Source: Vogesella indigofera (GTDB lineage: Bacteria; Pseudomonadota; Gammaproteobacteria; Burkholderiales; Chromobacteriaceae). Taken from it: 64,000 nucleotides of DNA. The notes beneath the pieces were generated by a model, which made no database searches, was not told the origin of the DNA, and saw nothing but the letters and a program-made list of their open reading frames with translations. The stretch is from the NCBI RefSeq assembly GCF_003633895.1, contig NZ_RBID01000011.1:62001-126000 (forward strand), in the 5' to 3' direction. Made by a program: the position numbers and the translations under genes. Of the stretch, positions 54,408 through 63,417 are shown piece after piece (positions within the stretch are counted from its first letter, which is position 1; each line of letters starts with the position of its first letter).

Positions 54408-55358
54408 ATGATCAACACCGAACTCAATTACGGCGATGTGTATCTCGTTCCGAAAAAAACCATCGTCGACAGCCGCAAGGAGTGCGACACCTCGGTGCAG
54501 TTCGGCCCGCGCCGTTTCGCGATGCCGCTCTATGCGGCCAACATGAAGAGCGTGGTCGATGCCGAGACCTGCGAATACTTTGCGCGCCGCAACTGGTTCT
54601 ACACCATGCACCGCTTCGATGTCGACGCCGTGGCCTTCGTGCGCGACATGCAGGCCAAGGGCCTGTTCGCCTCGATCAGCGTCGGCGTCAACGGCGACAC
54701 CCTGCAGCAGCTGGCCGCGCTTAAGGCCGCCGGGTTGAGCCCGGAATACATCACCCTCGACGTGGCCAACGGCTGGTGCGTGAAGGCGGAGCGCATGATC
54801 CGCTTCATCAAGCGCGAATTCCCGGACAGCTTCCTGATCGGCGGCAACATCGCCACCGCCGAGGCGGCGCGCGAACTGCAGGAGTGGGGTTGTGACGCGA
54901 TCAAGGCCGGCATCGCCGGCGGCCGGGTATGCATCACCAAGAACAAGACCGGCTTCCACCGCCCGATGGTGGCCACCGTGCGCGACTGCGCTGCCGCAAT
55001 CAGTGTGCCGTTGATTGCCGACGGCGGCATCGTCGAGCACGGCGACGTGGCCAAGGCGCTGGCCTGCGGCGCGAGCATGGTGATGGCCGGCTCGCTGTTT
55101 GCCGGCTACGACGAATCGGCGGGCGAGATCGTCGAGATCGACGGCAAGCACTACAAGGAGTACTTTGGCAGTGCCTCGCAGTTCAACAAGGGCGAGTACA
55201 AAAACGTGGAAGGCAAGAAGATCTTGGTCGAGTACAAGGGCAGCATCGCCCGCCTGCTGCACGAGCTGCAGGAAGACCTGCAGTCGTCGGTCAGCTACGC
55301 CGGCGGCCGCGAGCTGTCCGCGCTGCGCACGGTGCAGATGATCGCCGTCGCACACTAG
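54408..55358 (+). CDS. guaC: GMP reductase
   Basis: A 316-residue IMPDH/GMPR-family TIM-barrel enzyme, of the length of the shorter GuaC type, which deaminates GMP to IMP with NADPH. The catalytic Cys lies in IAGGRVCITKNKTG; phosphate-site segments are LIADGGIVEHGDVAKALACGA and MAGSLFAG. No CBS domains, unlike IMPDH. Start follows TTTGGAGTGACAGCTG. IMPDH-like activity cannot be strictly excluded. Confidence 0.82.
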   Translation: MINTELNYGDVYLVPKKTIVDSRKECDTSVQFGPRRFAMPLYAANMKSVVDAETCEYFARRNWFYTMHRFDVDAVAFVRDMQAKGLFASISVGVNGDTLQQLAALKAAGLSPEYITLDVANGWCVKAERMIRFIKREFPDSFLIGGNIATAEAARELQEWGCDAIKAGIAGGRVCITKNKTGFHRPMVATVRDCAAAISVPLIADGGIVEHGDVAKALACGASMVMAGSLFAGYDESAGEIVEIDGKHYKEYFGSASQFNKGEYKNVEGKKILVEYKGSIARLLHELQEDLQSSVSYAGGRELSALRTVQMIAVAH

Positions 55359-55446
55359 GATTGATTAGGGGGCCGGTCTGCCCGTTGGCAGGCTGGCCGG
55401 GTTCTGGCCGCGCGACGACGGGCGGCAATCGAGATAAGGTGAAGTC

Positions 55447-55800
55447 GTGTTGTCGCACTCGTTACGTCGCAGTCTGGCCGCCGCTAGTTGGTGGCTGTTC
55501 TCCGTTTACCTGTTGTTGCTGAAGCCGGCCGGCACGCCGTCGGCGATTCCCCATTTCGACAAACTGGGCCACGCGCTGCTGTTCGCGGTGTGGGCGTGGC
55601 TGCTGGCGCGCAGTTTCGCCGCCCGCCAGCGTCCGCCGTTGCGGCCAACCTTGTGGCTGTGCCTGGGCTGGGCGCTGCTGTCCGAGCTGGCGCAGGGCAG
55701 CCTGACGCTGACCCGCAGCGCCGAGGCGGGCGACGTGGTGGCCGACATGGCCGGCGCGTTGATCGGCCTTTACTTGTGGCGGCGGGGGCAGGGCCGGTGA
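55447..55800 (+). CDS. VanZ-like membrane protein
   Basis: A 117-residue membrane protein with four helices and the VanZ-like pattern (PHFDKLGHALLFAVWAWLL ... SELAQ ... AGDVVADMAGALIG). Function unknown. GTG start at 55447 after AAGGTGAAGTC. It contains an exact reverse copy of the iterated word. Confidence 0.8.
   Translation: MLSHSLRRSLAAASWWLFSVYLLLLKPAGTPSAIPHFDKLGHALLFAVWAWLLARSFAARQRPPLRPTLWLCLGWALLSELAQGSLTLTRSAEAGDVVADMAGALIGLYLWRRGQGR
55639..55652 (-). repeat. Iterated word, exact copy in the VanZ-like gene
   Basis: TTGCGGCCAACCTT on the plus strand, the reverse of AAGGTTGGCCGCAA. Confidence 0.7.
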
Positions 55801-55803
55801 CGG

Positions 55804-55825
55804 TTGCGGCCAAGGTTGGCCGCAA
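55804..55825. repeat. Overlapping inverted pair of the iterated word
   Basis: TTGCGGCCAA-GG-TTGGCCGCAA: arms separated by only 2 bases, placed 3 bases after the VanZ-like stop. The right half (55812-55825) is an exact 14-mer. Confidence 0.78.
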
Positions 55826-55843
55826 GGCAAGGCGTGCCGCTCA

Positions 55844-55994
55844 GAACCTGTTCAAAGTCTCGCGCGCTCACGCGAGACAAGGCGAAAACGCCTGAGGAAG
55901 CGGCGTTTAACTGGAAATAAACAAGCATTCCGAAGGCGTTTTTAACGCGGTGTCGGCCCATTGAAAACAATCACAGCAGCTATTGAACAGGTTC
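55844..55994. mobile_element. MITE-like element, copy 2
   Basis: A 151-base element bounded by perfect 12-base inverted repeats GAACCTGTTCAA / TTGAACAGGTTC, flanked by TCA on both sides (possible 3-base target duplication). The interior is closely similar to copy 1 and in the same orientation. The right TCA is the stop codon (TGA) of the minus-strand repressor gene. Confidence 0.82.
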
Positions 55995-57017
55995 TCAGGT
56001 GCTGTCGCGCGCCAGCAGCTGGTAACCGAGGTCGACCCGGGTCGCCACCGGTGTCTTGCCCGCCATCAGTTGCAGCAGCATGCTGGCCGCGGCCTTGCCG
56101 ATGTCGTAACGCGGGGTGTCGACCGTGGTCAGCGACGGATTGCTCCACGCCGAGGCGTCGAGGCCGTTGAAGCCGGCAATCGCCAGCTGCTGCGGGATGG
56201 CGATTTGGCGGCGCTGGCACTGGAACAACACTCCCAGCGCCAGGTCGTCGTTGTTGCAGAACACGGCATCGCAGTCCGGCGCCTGCAGCAGCAGGCGATC
56301 CAGTAGCCGCGAGCCGAGCCCGACCGAGGACGGGCTGGCCTCGGCCAGTTCGCGCTGTGGCTGGTACAGGCCGGCTTCGCGCAGCGCGGCACGGTAGCCT
56401 TCGCCGCGCTTGAGGGTGCGCGGGTCCAGCTGTGCTGCCAGAAAGGCGATGCGGCGATAGCCCTTGTCCAGCAGGAAGCGGGTGAGGGCGTAGCCGCTGT
56501 CGTATTGCGAGAAGCCGACGCAGGGGCTGTCGCCCTGTTCCGCCAGTTCCATCATGTGCACGGTAGGAATGGCGGCGGTCTGCAGCAGCGTCTGCGCTGT
56601 CGGGGTGTGGTCGAAGCCGGTGATCAGGATGCCGTCCGGGTTGTACTCCAGATAGGTGCGCAGCAGCTTTTCCTCGGCCTGTGGCGAGTAGCGGGTGTCG
56701 CCGATCAGCATCTGGTAGCCGGCCGGGTGCAGCGTGTCGTGGATGGCGGCGAGGGTGTCGACAAACACGGTGTTGGACAGCGACGGCACCAGCACCACCA
56801 CGCTGTGCGACTTGGCCGACGCCAGCGCGCGCGCAGCGCGGTTGGGGACATAGCCCAGCAGCTGCACCGCGTCGTCGATGCGCTGGCGCAGCGCCTCCGA
56901 GACCAGCTCCGGCTTGTTCAGCGCGCGGGAAATGGTGATGGCGCTGACACCGATATGGTTGGCAACATCGCTCAAGGTGGTCCGGCTCTGGCCGGCGCGG
57001 GGTTTGCGTTCGCTCAT
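55995..57017 (-). CDS. gntR: LacI-family repressor (GntR-like)
   Basis: A 340-residue regulator: N-terminal LacI HTH (about 14-60; TLSDVANHIGVSAITISRALNKP) and a periplasmic-binding-type ligand domain. Divergent from gntK and a TRAP transporter with two palindromes of the GntR type between them, so it probably senses gluconate or a related sugar acid. Its stop codon touches the MITE-like element. Confidence 0.85.
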   Translation of the reverse strand: MSERKPRAGQSRTTLSDVANHIGVSAITISRALNKPELVSEALRQRIDDAVQLLGYVPNRAARALASAKSHSVVVLVPSLSNTVFVDTLAAIHDTLHPAGYQMLIGDTRYSPQAEEKLLRTYLEYNPDGILITGFDHTPTAQTLLQTAAIPTVHMMELAEQGDSPCVGFSQYDSGYALTRFLLDKGYRRIAFLAAQLDPRTLKRGEGYRAALREAGLYQPQRELAEASPSSVGLGSRLLDRLLLQAPDCDAVFCNNDDLALGVLFQCQRRQIAIPQQLAIAGFNGLDASAWSNPSLTTVDTPRYDIGKAAASMLLQLMAGKTPVATRVDLGYQLLARDST

Positions 57018-57101
57018 GGGCTGCCATTGTAAGGGGGAGGGCGGTTTGCATCGCCGGATTCGATGTTGCGCTGCACGATCAAAACTGCTTTACCTTGCCG
57101 A

Positions 57102-57117
57102 ATGTTAGCGCTAACCT
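57102..57117. promoter_or_regulatory. GntR-type operator 1
   Basis: ATGTTAGCGCTAACCT; core GTTAGCGCTAAC is a perfect 12-base palindrome, 85 bases upstream of the repressor start. Confidence 0.78.
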
Positions 57118-57201
57118 TCGAGCAACCTTAGCACCCGGTGCCGCTTTGCTCAAGCACCGGACACCAGTGGCCGCGCGATGCGGCTTTTCATTAACCTGAA
57201 T

Positions 57202-57217
57202 ATGTTAACGCTAACAT
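57202..57217. promoter_or_regulatory. GntR-type operator 2, overlapping the gntK start
   Basis: ATGTTAACGCTAACAT; near-perfect palindrome whose last two bases are the first two of the gntK ATG (57216). Confidence 0.78.
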
Positions 57218-57728
57218 GAATAAAGCACCGATGATTGTGGTGATGGGCGTGTGCGGCTGCGGCAAGAGCGAGATCGGTCGCCGCCTGGCTGCGGCGCTGG
57301 ACACCGGCTTTGTCGAAGGCGACGACTTCCATCCGCCGCACAATGTGGCGCGGATGGAGGCGGGCACGCCGCTGACCGATGCCGACCGCCAGCTGTGGCT
57401 GGAAACGCTGCGCGACCAGCTCGCCGCCGCCGCGCACGCCGGCCACGGGCTGGTGTTGTCCTGCTCGGCGCTGAAACGGCGCTACCGCGACCTGCTGCGC
57501 GAGGGCGATGCCGCCACCGTGTTCGTGCACCTGCACGGCAGCCGCGCGCTGATCGGGCAGCGGATGCAGGCGCGGCAGGGCCATTTCATGCCGCTGGGCC
57601 TGATCGACAGCCAGTTTGCCGATCTGCAGCCGCCGGCGGCGGACGAACGCGCCATCGCCGGCGACATCACCTTGCCGCCGGACGAGCTGGTCCGGCACAT
57701 CCTGCAGCAGCTGGCTGCACTGTCGTGA
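57216..57728 (+). CDS. gntK: Gluconokinase
   Basis: A 170-residue kinase of the GntK family that phosphorylates D-gluconate. P-loop MGVCGCGKSEIG (10-21), GDDFHPP (35-41) and SALKRRYRDLLR are family marks. No ribosome-binding site is visible before the ATG at 57216 because operator 2 occupies that place. Followed 9 bases later by dctQ. Confidence 0.92.
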   Translation: MNKAPMIVVMGVCGCGKSEIGRRLAAALDTGFVEGDDFHPPHNVARMEAGTPLTDADRQLWLETLRDQLAAAAHAGHGLVLSCSALKRRYRDLLREGDAATVFVHLHGSRALIGQRMQARQGHFMPLGLIDSQFADLQPPAADERAIAGDITLPPDELVRHILQQLAALS

Positions 57729-57737
57729 GGAGCAATC

Positions 57738-58256
57738 ATGCATAACTGCTTATCCCGTCTCGAACGGCTTGTTGAATGGCTGATGGCCTTGGCACTAGTG
57801 GTGATGGTGGCGCTGGTGTTCGGCAACGTGGTGCTGCGCTACGTGTTCGATTCCGGCATCGCCGCCGCCGAGGAAGTGTCGCGGCTGATGTTCGTGTGGC
57901 TGGTGTTTCTCGGCGCCATTCTCGCGGTGCGGCAGAACTCGCACCTCGGCGTGGAAATGGTGCAGGCGCGGCTGTCGCCGGCGTGGCGCCGCGGCTGTGC
58001 CGTGCTCAGCCATCTGCTAATGCTGTATGCGCTGTGGCTGTTCCTGCAAGGCAGCTGGAGCCAGACCCTGATCGGGCTGGAAACCTACTCCACCGTGCTC
58101 GGCTTCCCGATGGCGCTGTTTGCCGGCGCCGGGCTGTTGTGCGCCGTGGCCATGCTGCTGCTGATTGCGGCCAACCTTTACCGCATCGTGCGCCGCCACC
58201 CGCAGGCACAAATCCCCGGCAGTCCGGACACCCATTCCACCGCCCAGGACCTGTAA
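57738..58256 (+). CDS. dctQ: TRAP transporter small permease
   Basis: A 172-residue four-helix protein of the DctQ family (SRLMFVWLVFLGAILAVRQNSHLGVEM is typical). Small membrane subunit of a TRAP transporter; with gntK, gluconate or another sugar acid is the likely substrate. An exact reverse copy of the iterated word lies near its 3' end. Confidence 0.9.
   Translation: MHNCLSRLERLVEWLMALALVVMVALVFGNVVLRYVFDSGIAAAEEVSRLMFVWLVFLGAILAVRQNSHLGVEMVQARLSPAWRRGCAVLSHLLMLYALWLFLQGSWSQTLIGLETYSTVLGFPMALFAGAGLLCAVAMLLLIAANLYRIVRRHPQAQIPGSPDTHSTAQDL
58165..58178 (-). repeat. Iterated word, exact copy in dctQ
   Basis: TTGCGGCCAACCTT on the plus strand within coding sequence (I-A-A-N-L). Confidence 0.7.
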
Positions 58257-58266
58257 GGAACACACC

Positions 58267-59544
58267 ATGACAATCGTGATTTTTCTGGCCGTGCTGTTTG
58301 CCTGCATGGCATTGGGCATGCCGGTGGCCTTTGCCCTGATGCTGACCGGCATCGCGCTGATGTTCCATCTCGACTTCTTCGACGCGCAGCTGGTGGCGCA
58401 GAACCTGTTGTCCGGCGCCGACAACTTCCCGCTGATGGCGGTGCCGTTCTTCATCCTCGCCGGCGAGCTGATGAACGCCGGCGGCATCTCGCGCCGCATC
58501 ATCAACCTGGCGGTGGCCTTTGTCGGCCACATTCCCGGCGGTCTCGGCTTTGTCGCCATCGCCGCCTCGGTATTGCTGGCCAGTCTGTCCGGCTCCGCCA
58601 TTGCCGATACCGCGGCGCTGGCCACGCTGCTGATCCCGATGATGCGTGACCACGGCTACCCGGTGGAGCGGGCCTCCGGCCTGATCGCGTCCGGCGGCAT
58701 CATCGCGCCGATCATTCCGCCGAGCATGCCGTTCATCATCTTCGGCGTCACCACCAACACCTCGATTACCGCGCTGTTCCTCGCCGGTATCGTGCCGGGG
58801 CTGCTGATGGGCGTCGGCCTGGTGCTGACCTGGCTGCTGGTGTCGCGCGGCATGAATGTCACGCCGCAACCGAAGCAGAGCTGGGCACAGCGTCGCTACG
58901 CGCTGCGCGACGGGGTCTGGGCGCTGATGCTGCCGGTAATCATCATCGGCGGCTTGAAGTTCGGCATCTTCACCCCGACCGAGGCGGCGGTGGTGGCGGC
59001 GATGTATTCGCTGCTGGTCAGTCTGCTGGTGTACCGCGAGCTGAAGCTGTCGGTATTGCAGCCGGTCTTCGTGCACGCCGCACGCACCACCGCCACGGTG
59101 ATGTTCCTGTGCGCCGCCGCGCTGGTGTCGTCGTACATGATCACGCTGGCCGATCTGCCGGCACAGATCGCCGAGATGCTGGGGCCGCTGATGGAGCAGC
59201 CACGCCTGCTGATGGCCGCCATGATGGTGCTGTTGCTGGTAGTCGGCATCGTGATGGACCTGACCCCGACCATTCTGGTGCTGGGGCCGGTGATGATGCC
59301 GCTGGTGCAGCAGGCCGGCATCGATAGCACCTATTTTGGCGTGATGTTCGTGCTGGTCGGCTCCATCGGCCTGATCACGCCACCGGTATGCACCGTGCTC
59401 AACGTGGTGTGCGGCGTGGCGCGCATTTCGATGGAATCGGCAACCCGCGGCGTGTGGCCGTTCCTGCTGACCTACCTGCTGCTGCTTAGCCTGCTGGTGG
59501 CGGTGCCGGAAGTGGTCACCGTTCCCGCCCAGTTCTTCCGCTGA
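58267..59544 (+). CDS. dctM: TRAP transporter large permease
   Basis: A 425-residue membrane protein with about 12 helices, DctM family; SGSAIADTAALATLLIPMM and GGIIAPIIPPSMPFIIFG are conserved transport segments. Start at 58267 after AAGGAACACACC; the frame upstream belongs to dctQ's 3' end. Works with dctQ and dctP. Confidence 0.93.
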   Translation: MTIVIFLAVLFACMALGMPVAFALMLTGIALMFHLDFFDAQLVAQNLLSGADNFPLMAVPFFILAGELMNAGGISRRIINLAVAFVGHIPGGLGFVAIAASVLLASLSGSAIADTAALATLLIPMMRDHGYPVERASGLIASGGIIAPIIPPSMPFIIFGVTTNTSITALFLAGIVPGLLMGVGLVLTWLLVSRGMNVTPQPKQSWAQRRYALRDGVWALMLPVIIIGGLKFGIFTPTEAAVVAAMYSLLVSLLVYRELKLSVLQPVFVHAARTTATVMFLCAAALVSSYMITLADLPAQIAEMLGPLMEQPRLLMAAMMVLLLVVGIVMDLTPTILVLGPVMMPLVQQAGIDSTYFGVMFVLVGSIGLITPPVCTVLNVVCGVARISMESATRGVWPFLLTYLLLLSLLVAVPEVVTVPAQFFR

Positions 59545-59594
59545 GCGCAAGCCAGCCCGATCACAGCTGTAACAACACAACCGAGGAGAGACTC

Positions 59595-60608
59595 ATGAAA
59601 ACAATGTTCAAACCGCTGCTGGCCTGCCTGATCACCGCCGGCGCCCTGGCCACGCCGCAGGCGCTGGCCGCCGACATCAAGCCGCGCATCATCCGCTTTG
59701 GCTACGGCCTGGCCGAAGACAGCAACCAGGGCCGCGCGGTGAAGCTGTTTGCCGACGAAGTGGCCAAGCGCTCTGGCGGCAAGCTGAAGGTAAAGGGCTT
59801 CGGCTCCGCCAGCCTCGGCAACGACGTGCAGATGCAGAATGCGCTGATCGGCGGCGCGCAGGAAATGATGGTCGGCTCCACCGCCACGCTGGTGGGCGTG
59901 GAAAAGGACTTCGGTGTCTACGACCTGCCGTTCCTGTTCGCCAACGAGAAGGAGGCCGACACCGTGCTGGACGGCCCGTTTGGGCAGAAACTGATCGCCA
60001 GGTTGCCGGCCAAGGGCCTGGTCGGCCTGACCTACTGGGAAAACGGCTTTCGCAACGTAACCAACACCAAGCGTCCGATCACCCGCTTCGAGGACTTCCA
60101 GGGCATCAAGCTGCGCGTGATGCAGAACCCGGTGTACATCGACATGTTCAACAGCTTCGGCGCCAATGCGGTGCCGCTGGCCTTCGCCGAGCTGTTCACC
60201 GCGCTGGAGACCCGCGCCGTGGACGGTCAGGAAAACCCGGTCAACACCATCCAGTCCAGCAAGTTCTACGAAGTGCAGAAGTACCTGTCGGTGACCAAGC
60301 ACGTGTACAGCCCGTGGGTGATGACCGCCAGCAAGAAGTGGTGGGACGGCCTGTCCCGCGACGAGCAGAAGATCCTGCAGGACGCTGCATTGGCATCGCG
60401 CACCTTCGAGCGCAAGGATTCCCGCGCCGAGGCGATGCGCAGCGTGAAATTCCTGACCCAGCAAGGCATGAAGATCAACATGGTCAGCGACGCCGAGCTG
60501 AAGCGCATGCGCGAGAAAGCCAAGCCGGCCTTCGACAAGTTCGCGGCCAACGGTGGCGCGGAGGTGTTGAAGGAGCTGCAGGGCGCGCTGGGCCAGTTGC
60601 GCAAGTAA
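59595..60608 (+). CDS. dctP: TRAP transporter substrate-binding protein
   Basis: A 337-residue periplasmic receptor with signal peptide (1-26, ALA-AD). DctP-family features include the conserved Arg in GIKLRVMQNPVYIDM that would hold a substrate carboxylate, and ENGFRNVTN. GAGGAGAGACTC precedes the ATG. Last gene of the gluconate-type module. Confidence 0.92.
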   Translation: MKTMFKPLLACLITAGALATPQALAADIKPRIIRFGYGLAEDSNQGRAVKLFADEVAKRSGGKLKVKGFGSASLGNDVQMQNALIGGAQEMMVGSTATLVGVEKDFGVYDLPFLFANEKEADTVLDGPFGQKLIARLPAKGLVGLTYWENGFRNVTNTKRPITRFEDFQGIKLRVMQNPVYIDMFNSFGANAVPLAFAELFTALETRAVDGQENPVNTIQSSKFYEVQKYLSVTKHVYSPWVMTASKKWWDGLSRDEQKILQDAALASRTFERKDSRAEAMRSVKFLTQQGMKINMVSDAELKRMREKAKPAFDKFAANGGAEVLKELQGALGQLRK

Positions 60609-60623
60609 GTCTGAGCCATCACC

Positions 60624-60690
60624 GTGGCGGCGCCAGCGTGCGCCGCCACGCTGTCTTTCCTCGCGCCGGCATCTGCCGGCGCTTTGTTTT
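60624..60690 (+). terminator. Two consecutive hairpins after dctP
   Basis: GTGGCGGCGC-CAGCGT-GCGCCGCCAC (60624-60649), then GCGCCGGC-ATCT-GCCGGCGC followed by TTTGTTTT (60663-60690). The second is a good intrinsic terminator. Confidence 0.82.
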
Positions 60691-60705
60691 GCCCATGCCC
60701 GCTCA

Positions 60706-60719
60706 AAGGTTGGCCGCAA
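60706..60719 (+). repeat. Iterated word, exact copy downstream of dctP
   Basis: AAGGTTGGCCGCAA, 16 bases after the dctP terminator; last copy seen in the window. Confidence 0.75.
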
Positions 60720-61109
60720 GCGCGGTCGCCAGCACTGGCGCGGCCAGCCGCCCCTGAGACGGCTTGCTTGCCGTGTGCCGCATCGGCGCGTTGTGCAGTA
60801 GTGCCAGTCTGACTGGCGGTAATGATCGCTCCGGCGGCCTCGACGATGCGTTGCCTGTGCTGCCTGCTCGTACTCGCACTGCTAGCTGTGGATGCCATCC
60901 GCACTCGCACCCTCCCCACGATTTCTCCCGTAAAACCTTTCTTCTCCCGGCATGGAAATGATCCGGCATACGGCACTTGGCTTGTGCCGGTTTGCTGGTG
61001 CCCGGTGCTTGTCGCAGCGCCTGCGCCGTGTTGGGCGACTGCTTCCTGCCGTCACGCCCACCATTAAGTCATCTTGTTTGACAGCAGTTTTAATCGGAAT
61101 GCATTTCTT

Positions 61110-61128
61110 GTTGCAAATCATTTGCATT
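61110..61128 (+). promoter_or_regulatory. Fur-box-like site upstream of the TonB receptor
   Basis: GTTGCAAATCATTTGCATT, about 13 of 19 positions of the symmetric Fur box, with further ATTTGCATT repeats around it. It lies 70 bases before the receptor start. Confidence 0.6.
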
Positions 61129-61197
61129 TGCATTATTGTCGTGGGCAGTCATCCGATAGTTAAAGTTATCGCTTAACAAAACAGGAAATCGCTCGCC

Positions 61198-63396
61198 ATG
61201 CAGCCCCAGTCTCCTTTATCTCCTTCCCATTCAGCCGCTCCGGTTACCACAACAGCATCCCTGCTCAAGCCGCTGGCTTTTGCCACGCGCATGGCCTTCT
61301 CCGGAATGCTGATGGTCGGGTTTGCAGGCCATGCCTATGCCGAAGAAGTCGCCGAGCTCCCGGCGGTGCAGGTCAGCGCGGACCTGTCCAGGGTGTTTTC
61401 CCGGCCTTATGCCGGTGGCCAGGTTGCCCGTGGGGGGCGCCTGGGCTTGCTGGGTAATGCTGACGCGATGAAGTCGCCGTTCAGCATCAGCAGCTATACC
61501 TCGCAGGCGATACAGAACCAGCAGGCGGCAACGGTGGCCGATGTGCTGGCCAAGGATGCGTCCGTCCGCGCCAGCCAGACCGGGGGCGTGGTCGATTCGT
61601 TCTTCATCCGAGGTTTTCCGATTGGCGAGGGGAATCTGGGGGAAGTCGCACTCGACGGGCTCTATGGTGTGGCGCCCAACTACCGGGTGTTCACCGAGTA
61701 CGCCGAGCGGGTCGAGGTGATCAAGGGGCCGGCCGCGCTGCTGTACGGCATGTCGCCGAACAGTGGCGTCGGCGGCGTGATCAACGTGGTGCCAAAGCGG
61801 GCGCTCGCCCAGGACCTGACCCGGTTCACCGCCGACTACGCGTCGGATACACAGGGGGGCGGGCATCTCGATGTCAGCCGGCGCTTCGGCACGGATGAGC
61901 AGTTCGGCGTGCGTTTCAACGGCAGTCACCACCAGGGCGACACCGCCGTGGACAAGCAGACCCGCACCGCGGATGTCGGGGCCTTGTCGCTCGACTATCA
62001 GGGGGAGCGCTTCAAGGCGACGCTGGACCTGATCAGCCAGCAGGAGGAGTTCGACGCGCCGTCGCGGCCGTTTCTGGTCGCCGCCGGCGTCGCCGTGCCG
62101 TCGGCGCCGGACGGCCAGAACAACGTAACCCAGCAGTGGGCATGGTCGAAGATCGACGACCGCTCGGCCATGTTGCGCACCGAATACGAGCTGAGCGACA
62201 AGCTGACACTGTTTGCCAATGTCGGCGCCGCTCACACGGAAGTGTCGCGCCTGTCCGATCAGACACCGACGATTCTGAATGCCGCGGGCGATACGACGGC
62301 GACGCCGATGCACTTCAAGTTCGACATCGAGCGCTTCACGGCCGACGCGGGCGCGCGTGCCCGCTTCAATACCGGTCCGGTGCGTCATGCAGTCACCCTG
62401 CAGGCCAGCACCTATCGTGACCAACTGGCGCGGGGCTCCACTAGCGGCACGGCTGTGCTGTCGAACATCTACTCGCCGGTGGGCAGCCCGAGCCAGAACG
62501 TGAGCGCGCCGTCCTTGGTACCGAAGGTGTCCGAAACCACGCTGTCCGGCGTCGCCCTGGCCGATACGCTATCCATGCTCGACGAGCGCCTGCAGCTCAT
62601 GGTTGGCGTGCGCCGGCAGCAGGTCGAATCGGACAACTTCAACGCGACTACCGGGGCCGTGACGTCTTCCTACGACAAGAGTGCTGTGACGCCGTTGTTC
62701 GGCATCGTCTTCAAGCCATGGGAAAAGGTCTCGCTTTACGCCAACCGTATCGAAGGGCTGAGCAAGGGAGACATCGCGCCAGCGACGGCATCCAACTCGG
62801 GGGAGGTGTTCGCACCGTACAAGTCGAAGCAGTACGAGGTCGGCGTGAAGATTGATCACGGTGGCCTGATGACCACGGTGAGCGCTTTCCAGATCACAAA
62901 GCCGAGCGGCCAGCTCACCAACGGCGTGTTCGCGGTCGATGCCGAGCAGCGCAACCGTGGTCTGGAGTTCAATGTCGCCGGCGAAGTGGCGAAGTCGGTA
63001 CGGCTGTTTGCTGGCGTCACCTTGCTCGACGCCGAGCTGACCAAGACCAACAGCAGCGCAACCCGCGGCAAAGAGCCGGTTGGCGTTCCATCGGTGCAGG
63101 CCAACCTGAATGCCGAGTGGGACACGCCGTGGCTGTCGGGGCTTACGCTGACGGGCGGCGTGGCCTATACGGGCAAGCAATACGTCAATCAGGCCAATAC
63201 GCAAAGCCTGCCGTCTTGGACCAAGGTCGACGTCGGCACGCGCTATCGCACCAAGATCGACGGCAAGCCCACCACGTTCCGGGCCGGCGTTCAGAACGTG
63301 TTCAACCGCGATTACTGGTCGGGCGTGGCCTCCTACAGCACCCTCTCGCAAGGGGCACCCCGCACGGTGCAGCTGTCCGCCACGGTGGACTTCTAA
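61198..63396 (+). CDS. TonB-dependent siderophore receptor
   Basis: A 732-residue outer-membrane receptor: long signal region (about 1-48, ending HAYA-EE), plug domain (about 75-185; SFFIRGFPIGEGNLGEVALD and VEVIKGPAALLYGMSPNSGV) and a 22-strand barrel ending ...SATVDF with terminal Phe. It resembles FhuA/FpvA-type siderophore receptors. It probably imports the siderophore made by the genes that begin next. No STN signalling domain is present. Confidence 0.9.
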   Translation: MQPQSPLSPSHSAAPVTTTASLLKPLAFATRMAFSGMLMVGFAGHAYAEEVAELPAVQVSADLSRVFSRPYAGGQVARGGRLGLLGNADAMKSPFSISSYTSQAIQNQQAATVADVLAKDASVRASQTGGVVDSFFIRGFPIGEGNLGEVALDGLYGVAPNYRVFTEYAERVEVIKGPAALLYGMSPNSGVGGVINVVPKRALAQDLTRFTADYASDTQGGGHLDVSRRFGTDEQFGVRFNGSHHQGDTAVDKQTRTADVGALSLDYQGERFKATLDLISQQEEFDAPSRPFLVAAGVAVPSAPDGQNNVTQQWAWSKIDDRSAMLRTEYELSDKLTLFANVGAAHTEVSRLSDQTPTILNAAGDTTATPMHFKFDIERFTADAGARARFNTGPVRHAVTLQASTYRDQLARGSTSGTAVLSNIYSPVGSPSQNVSAPSLVPKVSETTLSGVALADTLSMLDERLQLMVGVRRQQVESDNFNATTGAVTSSYDKSAVTPLFGIVFKPWEKVSLYANRIEGLSKGDIAPATASNSGEVFAPYKSKQYEVGVKIDHGGLMTTVSAFQITKPSGQLTNGVFAVDAEQRNRGLEFNVAGEVAKSVRLFAGVTLLDAELTKTNSSATRGKEPVGVPSVQANLNAEWDTPWLSGLTLTGGVAYTGKQYVNQANTQSLPSWTKVDVGTRYRTKIDGKPTTFRAGVQNVFNRDYWSGVASYSTLSQGAPRTVQLSATVDF

Positions 63397-63417
63397 ACCG
63401 GGTGGGGGAGGTCGACT

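Larger units (their letters stand above)
60691..61197. other. Upstream region of the siderophore receptor, no gene
   Basis: About 500 bases with one exact copy of the iterated word (60706-60719), a run of unremarkable GC-rich DNA and, near 61060-61140, an AT-rich promoter region with a Fur-box-like site. No coding or RNA gene seen. Confidence 0.5.
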
